Positions 36,526-44,514 of a DNA stretch of 64,000 nucleotides are shown here, piece after piece. The translations under genes and the position numbers were made by a program. Position 1 is the stretch's first letter. The number at the start of each line of letters is the position of its first letter. Below the pieces are notes generated by a model. It did not search any database and was not told the DNA's origin. It saw only the letters and a list, made by a program, of their open reading frames with translations. This DNA comes from JAWKOK01 sp963765875. Its GTDB lineage: Bacteria; Chloroflexota; Anaerolineae; Caldilineales; Caldilineaceae. Where the stretch lies: the NCBI GenBank assembly GCA_963765875.1, contig CAVXYK010000022.1, positions 1 through 64,000 on the forward strand. Reading direction: 5' to 3'.

Positions 36526-36616
36526 GGCTTTTGATTTGAAGACTCTTTGAATAAAAAACGGAAACCATATTACAGACTCTAATCAGTAGAGTGACTTGGC
36601 ATTTTTTATTCTTGAG

Positions 36617-36961
36617 TTAAGTATTGCAGGCTTCTTCAATTAGTTGCTTAATCTCTAGTTGTTTCAATTCTTCTAGAGTTTTAATATTAATATGTCGCAT
36701 TTCTTTTCCCGTCCCCTTTAGAATTTTACTTGGATCTTTAAGTGATGCACCTTTTTCGAAACCTAATGTAACGTGATTTTTCGTTATATTGAGGTAACAA
36801 AAAAGTCTGCCGTTGTTCGAATAGCATGGGCGACTCCATTTAATTTCCTCTACAACCTTATTGCTTTGAGACATTATTATTCTTCTGAGTGTATCAAGAA
36901 TTACCTTTTTATCATCTGGAGCCGAATCAAACCATTCTTGAACATTGTTACTTGTCACCAT
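36617..36961 (-). CDS. DUF1801-family protein (cassette gene)
   Basis: This 114-residue protein is read from the ATG at 36961, which has AAGGAG eight bases upstream; longer readings run into attC H. The pattern VQEWFDSAPDDKKVILDTLR ... EEIKWSRPCYSNNGRLFCYL ... HVTLGFEKGASL is typical of DUF1801/YdhG-like proteins of unknown function. The gene is clearly AT-richer than its neighbours, with many AAT, ATT and AAA codons, pointing to a different donor genome. Confidence 0.82.
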   Translation of the reverse strand: MVTSNNVQEWFDSAPDDKKVILDTLRRIIMSQSNKVVEEIKWSRPCYSNNGRLFCYLNITKNHVTLGFEKGASLKDPSKILKGTGKEMRHINIKTLEELKQLEIKQLIEEACNT

Positions 36962-36997
36962 ATGGGTCTCCTTCATATTTGCATTACGCGACCTGCC

Positions 36998-37082
36998 GCC
37001 CAACGATCAGCATCACCGGCGCATTCGAGGCGCAGATAGACCTGGCACCGCTCTTCGCGTGCGGTGGATGCGCTTGTTCAAG
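36998..37082 (-). other. attC site H (85 bp)
   Basis: The left core GCCCAAC is perfect; the right core GTTCAAG is degenerate. ATCAGCATCACCGG pairs with CGGTGGATGCGC. It is the site nearest the integrase and ends 11 bp after the stop of the small ORF at 37093. Confidence 0.65.
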
Positions 37083-37092
37083 GAATGGCACG

Positions 37093-37296
37093 CTATGGAG
37101 ATTGCGGCGTTCGCCTTCCGCTCAACGTGTGCTGACTACCAATGACAGTGCAGCTACTGCACCGATACGCAGCGTCTATCGATCGCACAAACACTCCGAT
37201 AAACGCAACAGAGTGGCCAAAATTAGCCCCATTCCGGCAACCAGACACACGAGTCCCGCCCCGATATCCGGGCAATTGGGCGATATCAGCGCTCAT
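37093..37296 (-). CDS. Small ORF between IS91 transposase and attC H
   Basis: A 67-residue frame starts at an ATG overlapping the transposase stop (ATGA) with a strong GAGGGAGG site nine bases upstream. The product as read is not recognisable. In the alternative frame the same DNA encodes a hydrophobic stretch (IGAGLVCLVAGMGLILATLL), so a one-base error could hide a small membrane peptide. It is either the remaining cassette gene before attC H or an accessory gene of the IS91 unit. Confidence 0.4.
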   Translation of the reverse strand: MSADIAQLPGYRGGTRVSGCRNGANFGHSVAFIGVFVRSIDAAYRCSSCTVIGSQHTLSGRRTPQSP

Positions 37297-38549
37297 GTGG
37301 GCGCCTCCCTCGACAGTGACAGACTGAGCAACATCAACAGAGAAATTTGCAACCGCCCCAACGCAGCAAACTCTCCCTCCACACGCATGCGACCCACGCC
37401 GCAGAACGGGCAGGCAAACGGGTCTTCTTCGGCACATGAAGTCAGCCACTCCCCCAGATCAAGCGTGGGCGGGTCAGGCAATTCGAACGAGTAGCCGAGA
37501 ATCATACGCGCCACTTGCAGCTTGAGCCGCATGCCGCTGGCATAGAGACCATAGTGACGAATCCGCACAAAGCCCTTGGGCAGCACATGAAGCAGGAAGC
37601 GACGAATAAACTCTACGGCGCTCAAGGTCATCTGCTTACGTTTGCCCTTGTTGGTCTCGTCTTTGTCCCGGTTGTCGTTGTACTCGAAGGTCACCTGACC
37701 ATCGGTGACTTCGATAATGCGCTGGTTCGATATCGCCGTACGCTGAACGTAGCGCCCCAGGTAGTCCAGCAGATTCACGCTATCCGTATCGGCGGGCGGC
37801 TTCTGGATGTAGACTTCCCACTTCTTGGCCCGCATCTTCCGGACCATCTCTTCGATGTCCAACTCGCTACCTGAACCCACCAGGCGCAGTTCGCCTTGAC
37901 GATACAGATTGAGGAGCCCATTGCAGAAGGCCTCTCTGAATTCTTCTGACAAGGCTACCACCGGAATCAGAAACGTCTGCCCACTCTCCTGCCACTCGTA
38001 GCCCTCGGTCGTCTTCACCAACGCACCTGCGGGCACCATGCAGTGCAGATGAATGTGATGCTGTAACGTCTGACCCCACGTATGCAGCACCATGGTTGCA
38101 CCCGTGTCTCCGCCCAGATATTGCCGGCCATACTGCTTCAACAGCTTGCCCGCCACCCGAAACAACAGATTGTAGATTGCCTTCGGATTGACATGGGCAA
38201 CATCGTTGATTTGATGGTCAACCGTGAAGACAACTTGAAAGTGGGGCACCGGTAAGAGCCGCGCTTCTTGCTCTGCTAACCACTGCGCCTTTTCGAAGTG
38301 GCCACATTTGGGACAGTGACGGTTCTTACATGAGCAATAGGCAATCTGTACGTTGCCGCACGTATCGCACACTCGCATGTATCCACCCATGGCTGCGGTG
38401 CGACATCTAAGAATTGCATTGACCGCCTTGAACTCCTGTGCTGTGCAGTGATGCTGCTTCAAGTAGTGGTCAAAATGTCTTCGGAAAACGTCAGCTACCT
38501 CCCAGACTGGCTTGGGCGTGGCTGCACCGATATCGCTTTCGAGTACCAT
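37293..38549 (-). CDS. IS91-family transposase
   Basis: This 418-residue HUH rolling-circle transposase has an N-terminal zinc-binding domain (CDTCGNVQIAYCSCKNRHCP and then CGHFEK), the HUH motif in QHHIHLHCMVP and the catalytic Tyr in LDYLGRYVQRTAIS. The C-terminal region contains a second Cys pair (CPFCG). It appears intact. It sits between the integrase and the first attC, i.e. in the place of attI and the first cassette, and could supply a promoter to the array. The IS ends were not located. Confidence 0.92.
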   Translation of the reverse strand: MVLESDIGAATPKPVWEVADVFRRHFDHYLKQHHCTAQEFKAVNAILRCRTAAMGGYMRVCDTCGNVQIAYCSCKNRHCPKCGHFEKAQWLAEQEARLLPVPHFQVVFTVDHQINDVAHVNPKAIYNLLFRVAGKLLKQYGRQYLGGDTGATMVLHTWGQTLQHHIHLHCMVPAGALVKTTEGYEWQESGQTFLIPVVALSEEFREAFCNGLLNLYRQGELRLVGSGSELDIEEMVRKMRAKKWEVYIQKPPADTDSVNLLDYLGRYVQRTAISNQRIIEVTDGQVTFEYNDNRDKDETNKGKRKQMTLSAVEFIRRFLLHVLPKGFVRIRHYGLYASGMRLKLQVARMILGYSFELPDPPTLDLGEWLTSCAEEDPFACPFCGVGRMRVEGEFAALGRLQISLLMLLSLSLSREAPT

Positions 38550-38649
38550 ACTCGTCTCCGGGGGATGAAACGATCTGGGTCGTGTTTCGCTCTAGCTACA
38601 CTGGTACATGCAGGACAATTTCCTTGAACGATCTTATTGAGCAGTCTAT

Positions 38650-38740
38650 TACAAAATAACGCCCCAAGTGGGCGTATTATGCCGCCGAACGTTGCGCGAA
38701 CGCCTAGTTCGGAGTATTATGCGGCCAACGCAAAGATAAC
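38650..38740 (-). other. Candidate attI region
   Basis: Between the IS91 gene and intI lies a stretch with two direct repeats GTATTATGC(C/G)GCC followed by AACG, and a small inverted repeat CCGAAC/GTTCGG. This is where attI should be. No perfect GTTRRRY core was identified, so the call is positional. Confidence 0.3.
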
Positions 38741-38770
38741 TCGTTCATTCCCTCGAGAAAGGGGTGTCTT

Positions 38771-39766
38771 ATGCCGCAAACAGATCCACCTCGCAACGCG
38801 CAGAAACCAAAGAAACTACTGGATCGACTCCGCGACCGAATCCGCCTCAAAAACTATTCCTATCGGACCGAAAAAACCTATGTCGGATGGGTCAGGCGCT
38901 ACATTCTCTTTCACAACAAACGACATACTCAGGAAATGGGGCGAGCGGAGATTGAGTCTTTTTTAACACACTTGGCTGTTGAACGCAATGTGGCTCCATC
39001 CACTCAGAATCAAGCGCTGCACGCAATTCTCTTCCTCTACCGCGAGGTGTTGGAGCAGCCGATTCCTGAGCGCATCAATGCCGTGCGCGCGCAGGAACGG
39101 CGCCGTCTACCAACGGTCCTAACGCTGGATGAAGTACAACGATTGCTCACCCAAATCACAGGCGTGCCACATTTGGTAGCGTTGCTACTGTACGGCAGTG
39201 GCTTGCGCGTGAGCGAAGCCCTCTCACTGCGCGTCAAGGATATCGATTTCGACCGGCGTCAGATCACAGTGCGGGCCGGCAAAGGCGACAAAGACCGCGT
39301 CACGATGCTGCCGGAAAGCGCCATCCCTGAACTAGAGGCCCAAGTGCAGGTCGCTAAGGCGCTTCATGAACGCGATCTTGCCCAAGGACAGGGTCGAGCG
39401 CCGCTGCCCTATGCGCTGGCATCGAAGTATCCCAATGCCGATAGGGAATGGGGATGGCAGTATGTCTTCCCCTCGTCAAGGCTGTCCAAAGATCCACAGC
39501 GACAGGAAAGCCCTCTCTATCGCTTCCATTTGCATGAAAGCGTGATCCAAAAGAGCGTACGCTCAGCAGCACAAGAGGCCGGCCTGAGTAAGCCGGTCAC
39601 GCCCCACACGCTGCGTCACTGCTTTGCCACCCATCTTCTCGAAGCTGGCTACGACATTCGCACGGTGCAAGAGTTACTTGGACATGCTGATGTAAAAACC
39701 ACGCAGATCTACACCCACGTACTCAACCGCGGTCCACATGGCGTGCAAAGCCCACTGGATCGATGA
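38771..39766 (+). CDS. intI: Integron integrase (IntI-type tyrosine recombinase)
   Basis: This 331-residue tyrosine recombinase has catalytic residues R146 (GSGLRVSEAL), K171, H279 and R282 (PHTLRH), H305 (LLGHADV) and Y314 (TQIYTHV). The extra segment ALASKYPNADREWGWQYVFP (215-234) is the IntI-specific insertion that separates integron integrases from XerC/XerD. The C terminus HVLNRGPHGVQSPLD is also IntI-like. The start at 38771 follows GAAAGGGG. It would recombine attC sites with attI to gain, lose or shuffle cassettes. The gene appears intact, so the array may still be active. Confidence 0.96.
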   Translation: MPQTDPPRNAQKPKKLLDRLRDRIRLKNYSYRTEKTYVGWVRRYILFHNKRHTQEMGRAEIESFLTHLAVERNVAPSTQNQALHAILFLYREVLEQPIPERINAVRAQERRRLPTVLTLDEVQRLLTQITGVPHLVALLLYGSGLRVSEALSLRVKDIDFDRRQITVRAGKGDKDRVTMLPESAIPELEAQVQVAKALHERDLAQGQGRAPLPYALASKYPNADREWGWQYVFPSSRLSKDPQRQESPLYRFHLHESVIQKSVRSAAQEAGLSKPVTPHTLRHCFATHLLEAGYDIRTVQELLGHADVKTTQIYTHVLNRGPHGVQSPLDR

Positions 39767-39790
39767 GGTCGTACGAGTCACAGTTGACGC

Positions 39791-41260
39791 CTACATCGGT
39801 CCAATGCGCTCTGACCCGACATCCAGCTCCAGCATCGAAGCGTCAAAACTGCGCAAAATGAGGTCGAGTTTGAGCTTCTGGTAATCCGGCTCGTCCCACA
39901 GATTTTCGAACTCGTGGGGATCTTCGGCGAGATCATACAGTTCGCCCAGGTCGTGGCCGTGATAGACGCTCAGTTTGTAGCGTCCATCGAAGTACATGGT
40001 GCCGAAGGTGCCGTCAGGCTGATCCAACGCGTCGTAGTACTCGCAGCGTACGAAGTCTCGATGATGGTCGGGCGGGGCCTCACCGCGGAGAATCGGCAAC
40101 AGCGAAAGGCCTTGCATGCCCTCGGGGAGCGGCCGTCCGGCCAGTTCCAGCAGCGTCGGCGCAATATCGGTGAGTTCGACCAGCGCGTTGCTGACTAACC
40201 CACTTGCGAAATGCCCCGGCCACGAGAAAACCAGCGGCACATGCACCAGCCCCTCATAGAATCGACAGCCCTTCTGAATCAACCCGTGATCGCCCAGCGT
40301 CTCACCATGGTCGCTCATGAAGATGACGACCGTGTTCTCCCGCTGGCCGCTCTCCTCAAGCGCATCGAGGATGCGACCGACCTGGTCGTCGATGAGCTTG
40401 ATCATGGCGTAGTAGGCGGCCTGCAATGTCTTAGCATCGCGCGCGCCGCCGATTGAGTCGCCCTCCACCAATCCGGCGCTCGGCGGCATAGGAATCACCG
40501 GATTCTTGATATCAAGATTGTCCGGATGACGGCCCTTAGACTGAAAGTCGAGGGGCTCCAGTTTTTTCTGCTGGACCAGATCGCTCTCGCGGAAGAGCGG
40601 TCCCGGCATGTCGGCGGGATCAAACAGGGCACGGTACTCGGCCGGCGGGTTGAATGGCGGATGTGGATCATAGATGTTGACACTGGCCAACCAGGGACCG
40701 TCCCGCTCCTCGTTGAAAAACTCAATGGTCTTCTCGGCGCACCAGGTGGTCTGATGCAATTCGGCGGGGATACCATCGGGATCGAGATTGAGTTCGCCCA
40801 GATCGCAGCCTTGCGCTTTGACCCACTCGGCGTAGTCATGGCCTTCGGGCCAGTCATCGCGTGGCGCATGGCTGTACTGCCAGTAGCGGTAGCCGTCATC
40901 CACCCGCGGCTCAATGCGTTGATAGGCCCCCGCCAGGTGTAGCTTGCCGATCAGCCCGCAGTCGTAGCCGACGCCGTCGATCTCGTCGGCCAGCAGACGG
41001 GTCACCAACGGCGGGCTGTCGGGAAAGGTGTCGTTGCCGTTGCGCGTCGCATGGACCGTGCTGGCATAGCGCCCGGTGAGAAAGCTGGCCCGGCTGGGCG
41101 TGCAGATGGGGCTTTGGCAATAGGCCCGCGTGAAGGCCACGCCCTGGGCCGCCAGGCGGTCGATGTTGGGCGTCGAGACAGTTTCGTAACCCAGCGCGCC
41201 GATGGTGTCGAAGCGCTGCTGGTCGGTGCAGATCCAAAGTATGTTGGGTGGGTTAGTCAT
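39791..41260 (-). CDS. Sulfatase (type I, formylglycine-dependent)
   Basis: This 489-residue sulfate ester hydrolase has the signature PICTPSRASFLTGRY with formylglycine residue C53. N-terminal CTDQQRFD and late MSDHGETLGDHG provide metal ligands. No signal peptide is seen. It is only distantly related to the sulfatase at 15841. It is convergent with the integron integrase (25-bp gap). It lies downstream of the isomerase, Nudix and mannonate dehydratase genes on the same strand, separated by a MITE-containing gap. The likely substrate is a sulfated sugar. Confidence 0.92.
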   Translation of the reverse strand: MTNPPNILWICTDQQRFDTIGALGYETVSTPNIDRLAAQGVAFTRAYCQSPICTPSRASFLTGRYASTVHATRNGNDTFPDSPPLVTRLLADEIDGVGYDCGLIGKLHLAGAYQRIEPRVDDGYRYWQYSHAPRDDWPEGHDYAEWVKAQGCDLGELNLDPDGIPAELHQTTWCAEKTIEFFNEERDGPWLASVNIYDPHPPFNPPAEYRALFDPADMPGPLFRESDLVQQKKLEPLDFQSKGRHPDNLDIKNPVIPMPPSAGLVEGDSIGGARDAKTLQAAYYAMIKLIDDQVGRILDALEESGQRENTVVIFMSDHGETLGDHGLIQKGCRFYEGLVHVPLVFSWPGHFASGLVSNALVELTDIAPTLLELAGRPLPEGMQGLSLLPILRGEAPPDHHRDFVRCEYYDALDQPDGTFGTMYFDGRYKLSVYHGHDLGELYDLAEDPHEFENLWDEPDYQKLKLDLILRSFDASMLELDVGSERIGPM

Positions 41261-41361
41261 GCTCTTCTCCGATGGGCCGCGGTTCGATGTGATGGGCGAA
41301 CGTGCTGCTTACTGCTTGAGGGTTTCTATGACTATCGCCCTGTACAATCTCAAATTGATAT

Positions 41362-41493
41362 GGGTGTGTTCAAAACGAGATGGGACCGATGAAGATCGCG
41401 CAGGCTGAGCTTGTCGAAGCCGGGTCGACCCGCCTACGCCTTCGACAGGCTCAGGCTGCAGCTACCCGAGTACTCAACTCATTTGAACACACC
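41362..41493. repeat. 132-bp MITE with 10-bp target duplication
   Basis: The inverted ends GGTGTGTTCAAA and its complement TTTGAACACACC are flanked on both sides by the identical 10-mer AAATTGATAT (41352-41361 and 41494-41503). Inside, GCAGGCTGAGCTTGTCGAAG faces CTTCGACAGGCTCAGGCTGC. It lies in the gap between the sulfatase and the isomerase gene. Confidence 0.85.
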
Positions 41494-41579
41494 AAATTGA
41501 TATCGAAGAAAGCCGTTCGCAACTGTGCGCAGGACGGCTCGACGGAACCGTCACGCAGCAAGCAGCACGTAGCAGCCCC

Positions 41580-42353
41580 CTACTTCCCCATCGCCCGCAA
41601 TGCCTGCAAACACTTATCCACAGCCTCAAGCTCCGGATAGGCATTGCTCTCGTACTCAATGATGTACCACTCAACGCCGCCGACGGTTTCGCAGGCGGTG
41701 AAGAAAGCTTCCCAGGGGATCTCGTCGTCGCCGATGAGCGGATCGTAGCCTTTTTCGCCGCCCTGGCCCAACGTGCGCGAGTAGGGCTTGAGATGGATCG
41801 ATTTTCCCTGGCCCGGATAGCGCTTAACCGTCTCGACCACATCGGCCCCTGCCCGGAAGGCGTGGCCGTTGTCGAGCTGGGCAAGTACTTTGTTGCTGGC
41901 GTTGTCGAAGAGCGTGAACCAGGGATAGCTGCCGTCCAGCTGTTCGAACTCGACGGTGTGGTTGTGGTAGCCGGTGACCATGCCGTGGGGCTCCAGCTTC
42001 TCTGCTACATCGCTGAACCAGTCGGCTAGCTTACGCCAATCATCCAACGTCTGGCGATGTTCGGGCGGAATGCCCGGCACGATGAGCCGGGTGTTGCCGA
42101 TGATCTTGTTGAACTCGATTGTCTCTTCCAGTTTGTCGTCCTGCATGTTGACAAAGGCCGTATGCCATCCACAGCAGATGGTGCCGGCGTCGTCCAAGGC
42201 CTGCTTGTAGACCTTCGCGCTATGCTGCGGTTGGCCGAAAAACTCGACGCCATCATAGCCCATGTCGGCCACGGCCTTGACCGTGCCCGGCATGTCTTCG
42301 GCCAGGGCGAAACGGACAGAGTAGAGTTCACATCCTACAGGAAGTTTGGACAT
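41580..42353 (-). CDS. Sugar phosphate isomerase/epimerase family protein
   Basis: This is a 257-residue TIM-barrel protein of the xylose-isomerase-like/AP-endonuclease-2 superfamily. Motifs: GCELYSVRF at the start, YDGVEFFG, GYHNHTVEF (metal-binding His and Glu), LAQLDNGHA, SIHLKPY, and the end WYIIEYES. It probably isomerises or epimerises a keto-sugar, or acts as inosose-dehydratase-like enzyme. It is transcribed with the Nudix and mannonate dehydratase genes upstream. Confidence 0.85.
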   Translation of the reverse strand: MSKLPVGCELYSVRFALAEDMPGTVKAVADMGYDGVEFFGQPQHSAKVYKQALDDAGTICCGWHTAFVNMQDDKLEETIEFNKIIGNTRLIVPGIPPEHRQTLDDWRKLADWFSDVAEKLEPHGMVTGYHNHTVEFEQLDGSYPWFTLFDNASNKVLAQLDNGHAFRAGADVVETVKRYPGQGKSIHLKPYSRTLGQGGEKGYDPLIGDDEIPWEAFFTACETVGGVEWYIIEYESNAYPELEAVDKCLQALRAMGK

Positions 42354-42373
42354 GATGAATTCCTTTCTGGTTT

Positions 42374-42442
42374 AGCCACAGATGGACACAGATGAACGCA
42401 GATTTTCCCCATTTGTGTCTATCTGCTTCCATCCGCGGCCGA
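42374..42442. repeat. CACAGATG-word palindrome, imperfect
   Basis: AGCCACAGATGGACACAGATG on the left partly pairs with CATTTGTGTCTATCTGC and CATCCGCGGC on the right. It belongs to the same word family as the elements at 60342 and 61713. It lies between two genes of one operon. Confidence 0.5.
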
Positions 42443-42450
42443 AAAAAATG

Positions 42451-42990
42451 CTAATCGTATCGATTTGAAATGAGATTTCCGTTGCTGTCAAAGCAGCCAT
42501 TGTAGATTGTCGGATCATCCTCCGGCAGGGCGAGAATGAATGGGATCGCCCGCCGCGCGGTGGCTATCATCTGCTCGGACGGCAGAGCGCCGACATCGAA
42601 GAATTCAAGCTCGCCTTCGGTGCAAGAAAGATCGTCGGGCATCGCTGTCAACTGACCAGTGAACCAGAGTAACAGCACTTGGAGATCGCCACGCGTGATG
42701 AGCGTCGACAGGCGGCATCGAATATCCGCAACCGTCCCCAGCGGGATGTTGTTCTCTTCCTGAAACTCGCGCAGCATGGAAGCGCCTAGATCGTCGCCTT
42801 CGCCAAGGGCTAACTCGACCTGCCCGCCGATGCCGGTGATGAGGCCTGGAAAGCGCTTCTTCGCCCGGCTTCGTCTTAATAAGAGGACAGAATCCTCGTG
42901 TGGGTGGCGCAACACGATGGCGGTGAAGACGCCCAGTTGCATGGGATCGATCTCGCCGGCACCAGCATTGACGGATTCGGCCGTGCTCAC
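42451..42990 (-). CDS. Nudix hydrolase
   Basis: This 179-residue protein has a slightly stretched Nudix box: GGQVELALGEGDDLGASM followed by LREFQEENNI. It probably hydrolyses a nucleoside diphosphate linked to another group. The substrate is unknown. Its ATG overlaps the stop of the mannonate dehydratase gene by 4 bp, so translation is coupled. That link suggests a sugar-nucleotide or NAD-type substrate, but this is inference. Confidence 0.8.
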   Translation of the reverse strand: MSTAESVNAGAGEIDPMQLGVFTAIVLRHPHEDSVLLLRRSRAKKRFPGLITGIGGQVELALGEGDDLGASMLREFQEENNIPLGTVADIRCRLSTLITRGDLQVLLLWFTGQLTAMPDDLSCTEGELEFFDVGALPSEQMIATARRAIPFILALPEDDPTIYNGCFDSNGNLISNRYD

Positions 42991-44003
42991 GATGCGTAGA
43001 CCGCCTCGCGCAGGCCCTTGATGTAGCCGATGGCATAGAGCCGGCCGATGGACGAATAGCCTGGCCGCGTGTTGTCGTCGCCGGTCATGGTGGGCACATG
43101 ATCGGGCCGTAGCACGCCCTCAAAGCCGACGTCTTTATAGGCCTGGATGGCGGCCAGCATGTCAGTTTTGCCCGCATCGTGGAATGACTCGACAAATTTA
43201 TCCACATCGCCCTGGACATCGCGAAAATGCACGAAGAAGATCTTGTCCTGCTCGCCGAACTGGCGGATGGCCCCAGGCAGATCGTCGGTCATGAGCGTGA
43301 AATTGCCCTGGCAGAGACAGATGCCGTTGACTGGACTGGGCACCAGATCGACCAGCCGCTGGTAGTTCTCAATGCTGGTCATGATGCGCGCCACCCCGCG
43401 GATGGGCGAGCGCGGCGGATCGTCGGGATGCATGGCCAGCTTGACGCCCGCCTCTTCGGCCACCGGCACGACTGCCTTGAGGAAATATTCCAGACTGTCC
43501 CACAGTTGTTCCTCGGACACCTCGCCGGCAGCTGTCAACGGTGCATTGACCATGAGTGAGTTATCATAGCCGGTCACCTGGGCGCCGCCGCGCGAAGGCG
43601 CCGTGGTGGTGGTACGCATCCAATTAAACATGGCCATCCACTCGTAGCACCAGACGCCGATGCCGAGCTTGCCCATATTACGAACTAGCTCGCAGGCCGT
43701 TTCGATCTGTTCGTCCCGGCCCGGCAGACCTAGCTTGGCCAGGTTGAGCGGCGGTCGGCTCTCGATGACGTCAAACTTGAAGCCGGCATCCTCGTACAGG
43801 GTCTTGATGCGCAGCAGCGACATGTAGCTCCAGGGGTGGTCCTCGCGATCCGACGGATAGGCGATCGGCTCCAGGCTGCTATAGTTGCCCGGTGGCAGGC
43901 TGGACAGATCCATGCCGCCGACAACGTGGTCTACGCCACACTGTTTGACCATCTGCCAGAGAGGCGATGGGAAAGGAGGCAGCATTTCTGCGATTTTGAT
44001 CAT
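42987..44003 (-). CDS. uxuA: D-mannonate dehydratase
   Basis: UxuA converts D-mannonate to 2-keto-3-deoxygluconate in glucuronate breakdown. The 338-residue product is read from the ATG at 44003 (MIKIAEMLPPFPSPLW, with GAGGAATC upstream). A longer reading from 44201 adds 66 residues with no homology. Family motifs include KLAMHPDDPP, GICLCQGNF, FFVHFRDVQG, FHDAGKTD and VLRPDHVPTM. It is the first gene of an operon with the Nudix hydrolase and the TIM-barrel isomerase. The neighbouring enolase-superfamily enzyme and Zn-dehydrogenase fit the same uronate pathway. Confidence 0.93.
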   Translation of the reverse strand: MIKIAEMLPPFPSPLWQMVKQCGVDHVVGGMDLSSLPPGNYSSLEPIAYPSDREDHPWSYMSLLRIKTLYEDAGFKFDVIESRPPLNLAKLGLPGRDEQIETACELVRNMGKLGIGVWCYEWMAMFNWMRTTTTAPSRGGAQVTGYDNSLMVNAPLTAAGEVSEEQLWDSLEYFLKAVVPVAEEAGVKLAMHPDDPPRSPIRGVARIMTSIENYQRLVDLVPSPVNGICLCQGNFTLMTDDLPGAIRQFGEQDKIFFVHFRDVQGDVDKFVESFHDAGKTDMLAAIQAYKDVGFEGVLRPDHVPTMTGDDNTRPGYSSIGRLYAIGYIKGLREAVYAS

Positions 44004-44416
44004 TTTATGATTCCTCGTTCTGCTGCAAAGGGGAAGAAGATTGTAGGTGGTTCCTATTCGAACCAGTCGAGCAACGAGTTTCGAAGCAGGCAACCAAAAC
44101 CCATTATAGCATCGCACATCGAAAAGACACCACGCCCGATTTTGCAGGGCAATCGCGTCGAAATTCCGGAGATGAGCCTCTTTGCGGCAAGGGTAAAACA
44201 CGCCGCTAACATGGAGAAGGCGGGGAACTCCCTGGGTCCTGCGACTCAGCTCTCAGCGCATGAGAGCGCTTCTCGCTGTTATAGTGACGCGATATTGAGA
44301 ACTGTGGTTAGAGAGCAGGTTTCGTAGAAGCAACAATGCATGTCATTCCGCCCACTTCGTGAACGGAATGACAAAGTGTCTCTTTGATCCAAAGATCGTA
44401 TTCCCGATCCGCACCA
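44004..44416. other. Intergenic region upstream of uxuA
   Basis: No gene was recognised in this gap. It contains the hairpin at 44341-44373. The uxuA promoter should lie at its left end; I could not identify clear -35 and -10 elements. Confidence 0.4.
44341..44373. repeat. GTCATTCCG hairpin related to the family B repeat
   Basis: TGTCATTCCGCCCACTTCGT is followed by GAACGGAATGACA. It shares the words TTCCGTTCACGAAGTGGGCG (opposite strand) with the repeat at 15852-16001, so it looks like a fragment of that family. Confidence 0.6.
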
Positions 44417-44449
44417 AGAAGTGAGACGTTTGAATAACGTCTCACTTCT
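44417..44449 (-). terminator. Perfect 14-bp stem hairpin after the enolase-superfamily gene
   Basis: AGAAGTGAGACGTT and AACGTCTCACTTCT enclose a 5-base loop TGAAT. It lies about 65 bp beyond the stop codon at 44515 on the same transcript and probably ends it. Confidence 0.7.
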
Positions 44450-44514
44450 GTACTCCGGGAATCTTGATCAGACTTGCAAAACTGGAGGAGGCGCAGCGAA
44501 TCCAGAAGCGATAA

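Larger units (their letters stand above)
26640..39766 (-). mobile_element. Chromosomal integron with cassette array
   Basis: An IntI-type integrase gene (38771-39766, plus strand) is followed to the left by cassettes whose genes all lie on the minus strand, the divergent layout expected of an integron. Eight attC-like sites were found, each just downstream of a cassette gene. The cassette genes encode SRPBCC, a membrane protein, a YCII-like protein, a VOC protein, a hydrolase, a DUF433/DUF5615 toxin-antitoxin pair, DUF1801 and a small ORF. None is a classic resistance gene. The array is interrupted by IS3, a serine-recombinase element and IS1182 (28567-34226) and by an IS91 transposase next to the integrase. 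Confidence 0.85.

Noticed and set aside
37297..37449. N-terminal extension of the small ORF before 37296
   Set aside because: It overlaps the IS91 transposase in another frame and lacks a ribosome-binding site; the ATG at 37296 has a strong one.
44004..44201. 66-residue N-terminal extension of mannonate dehydratase
   Set aside because: The UxuA family begins at MIKIAEMLP; the extension has no homology and the inner ATG has a ribosome-binding site.
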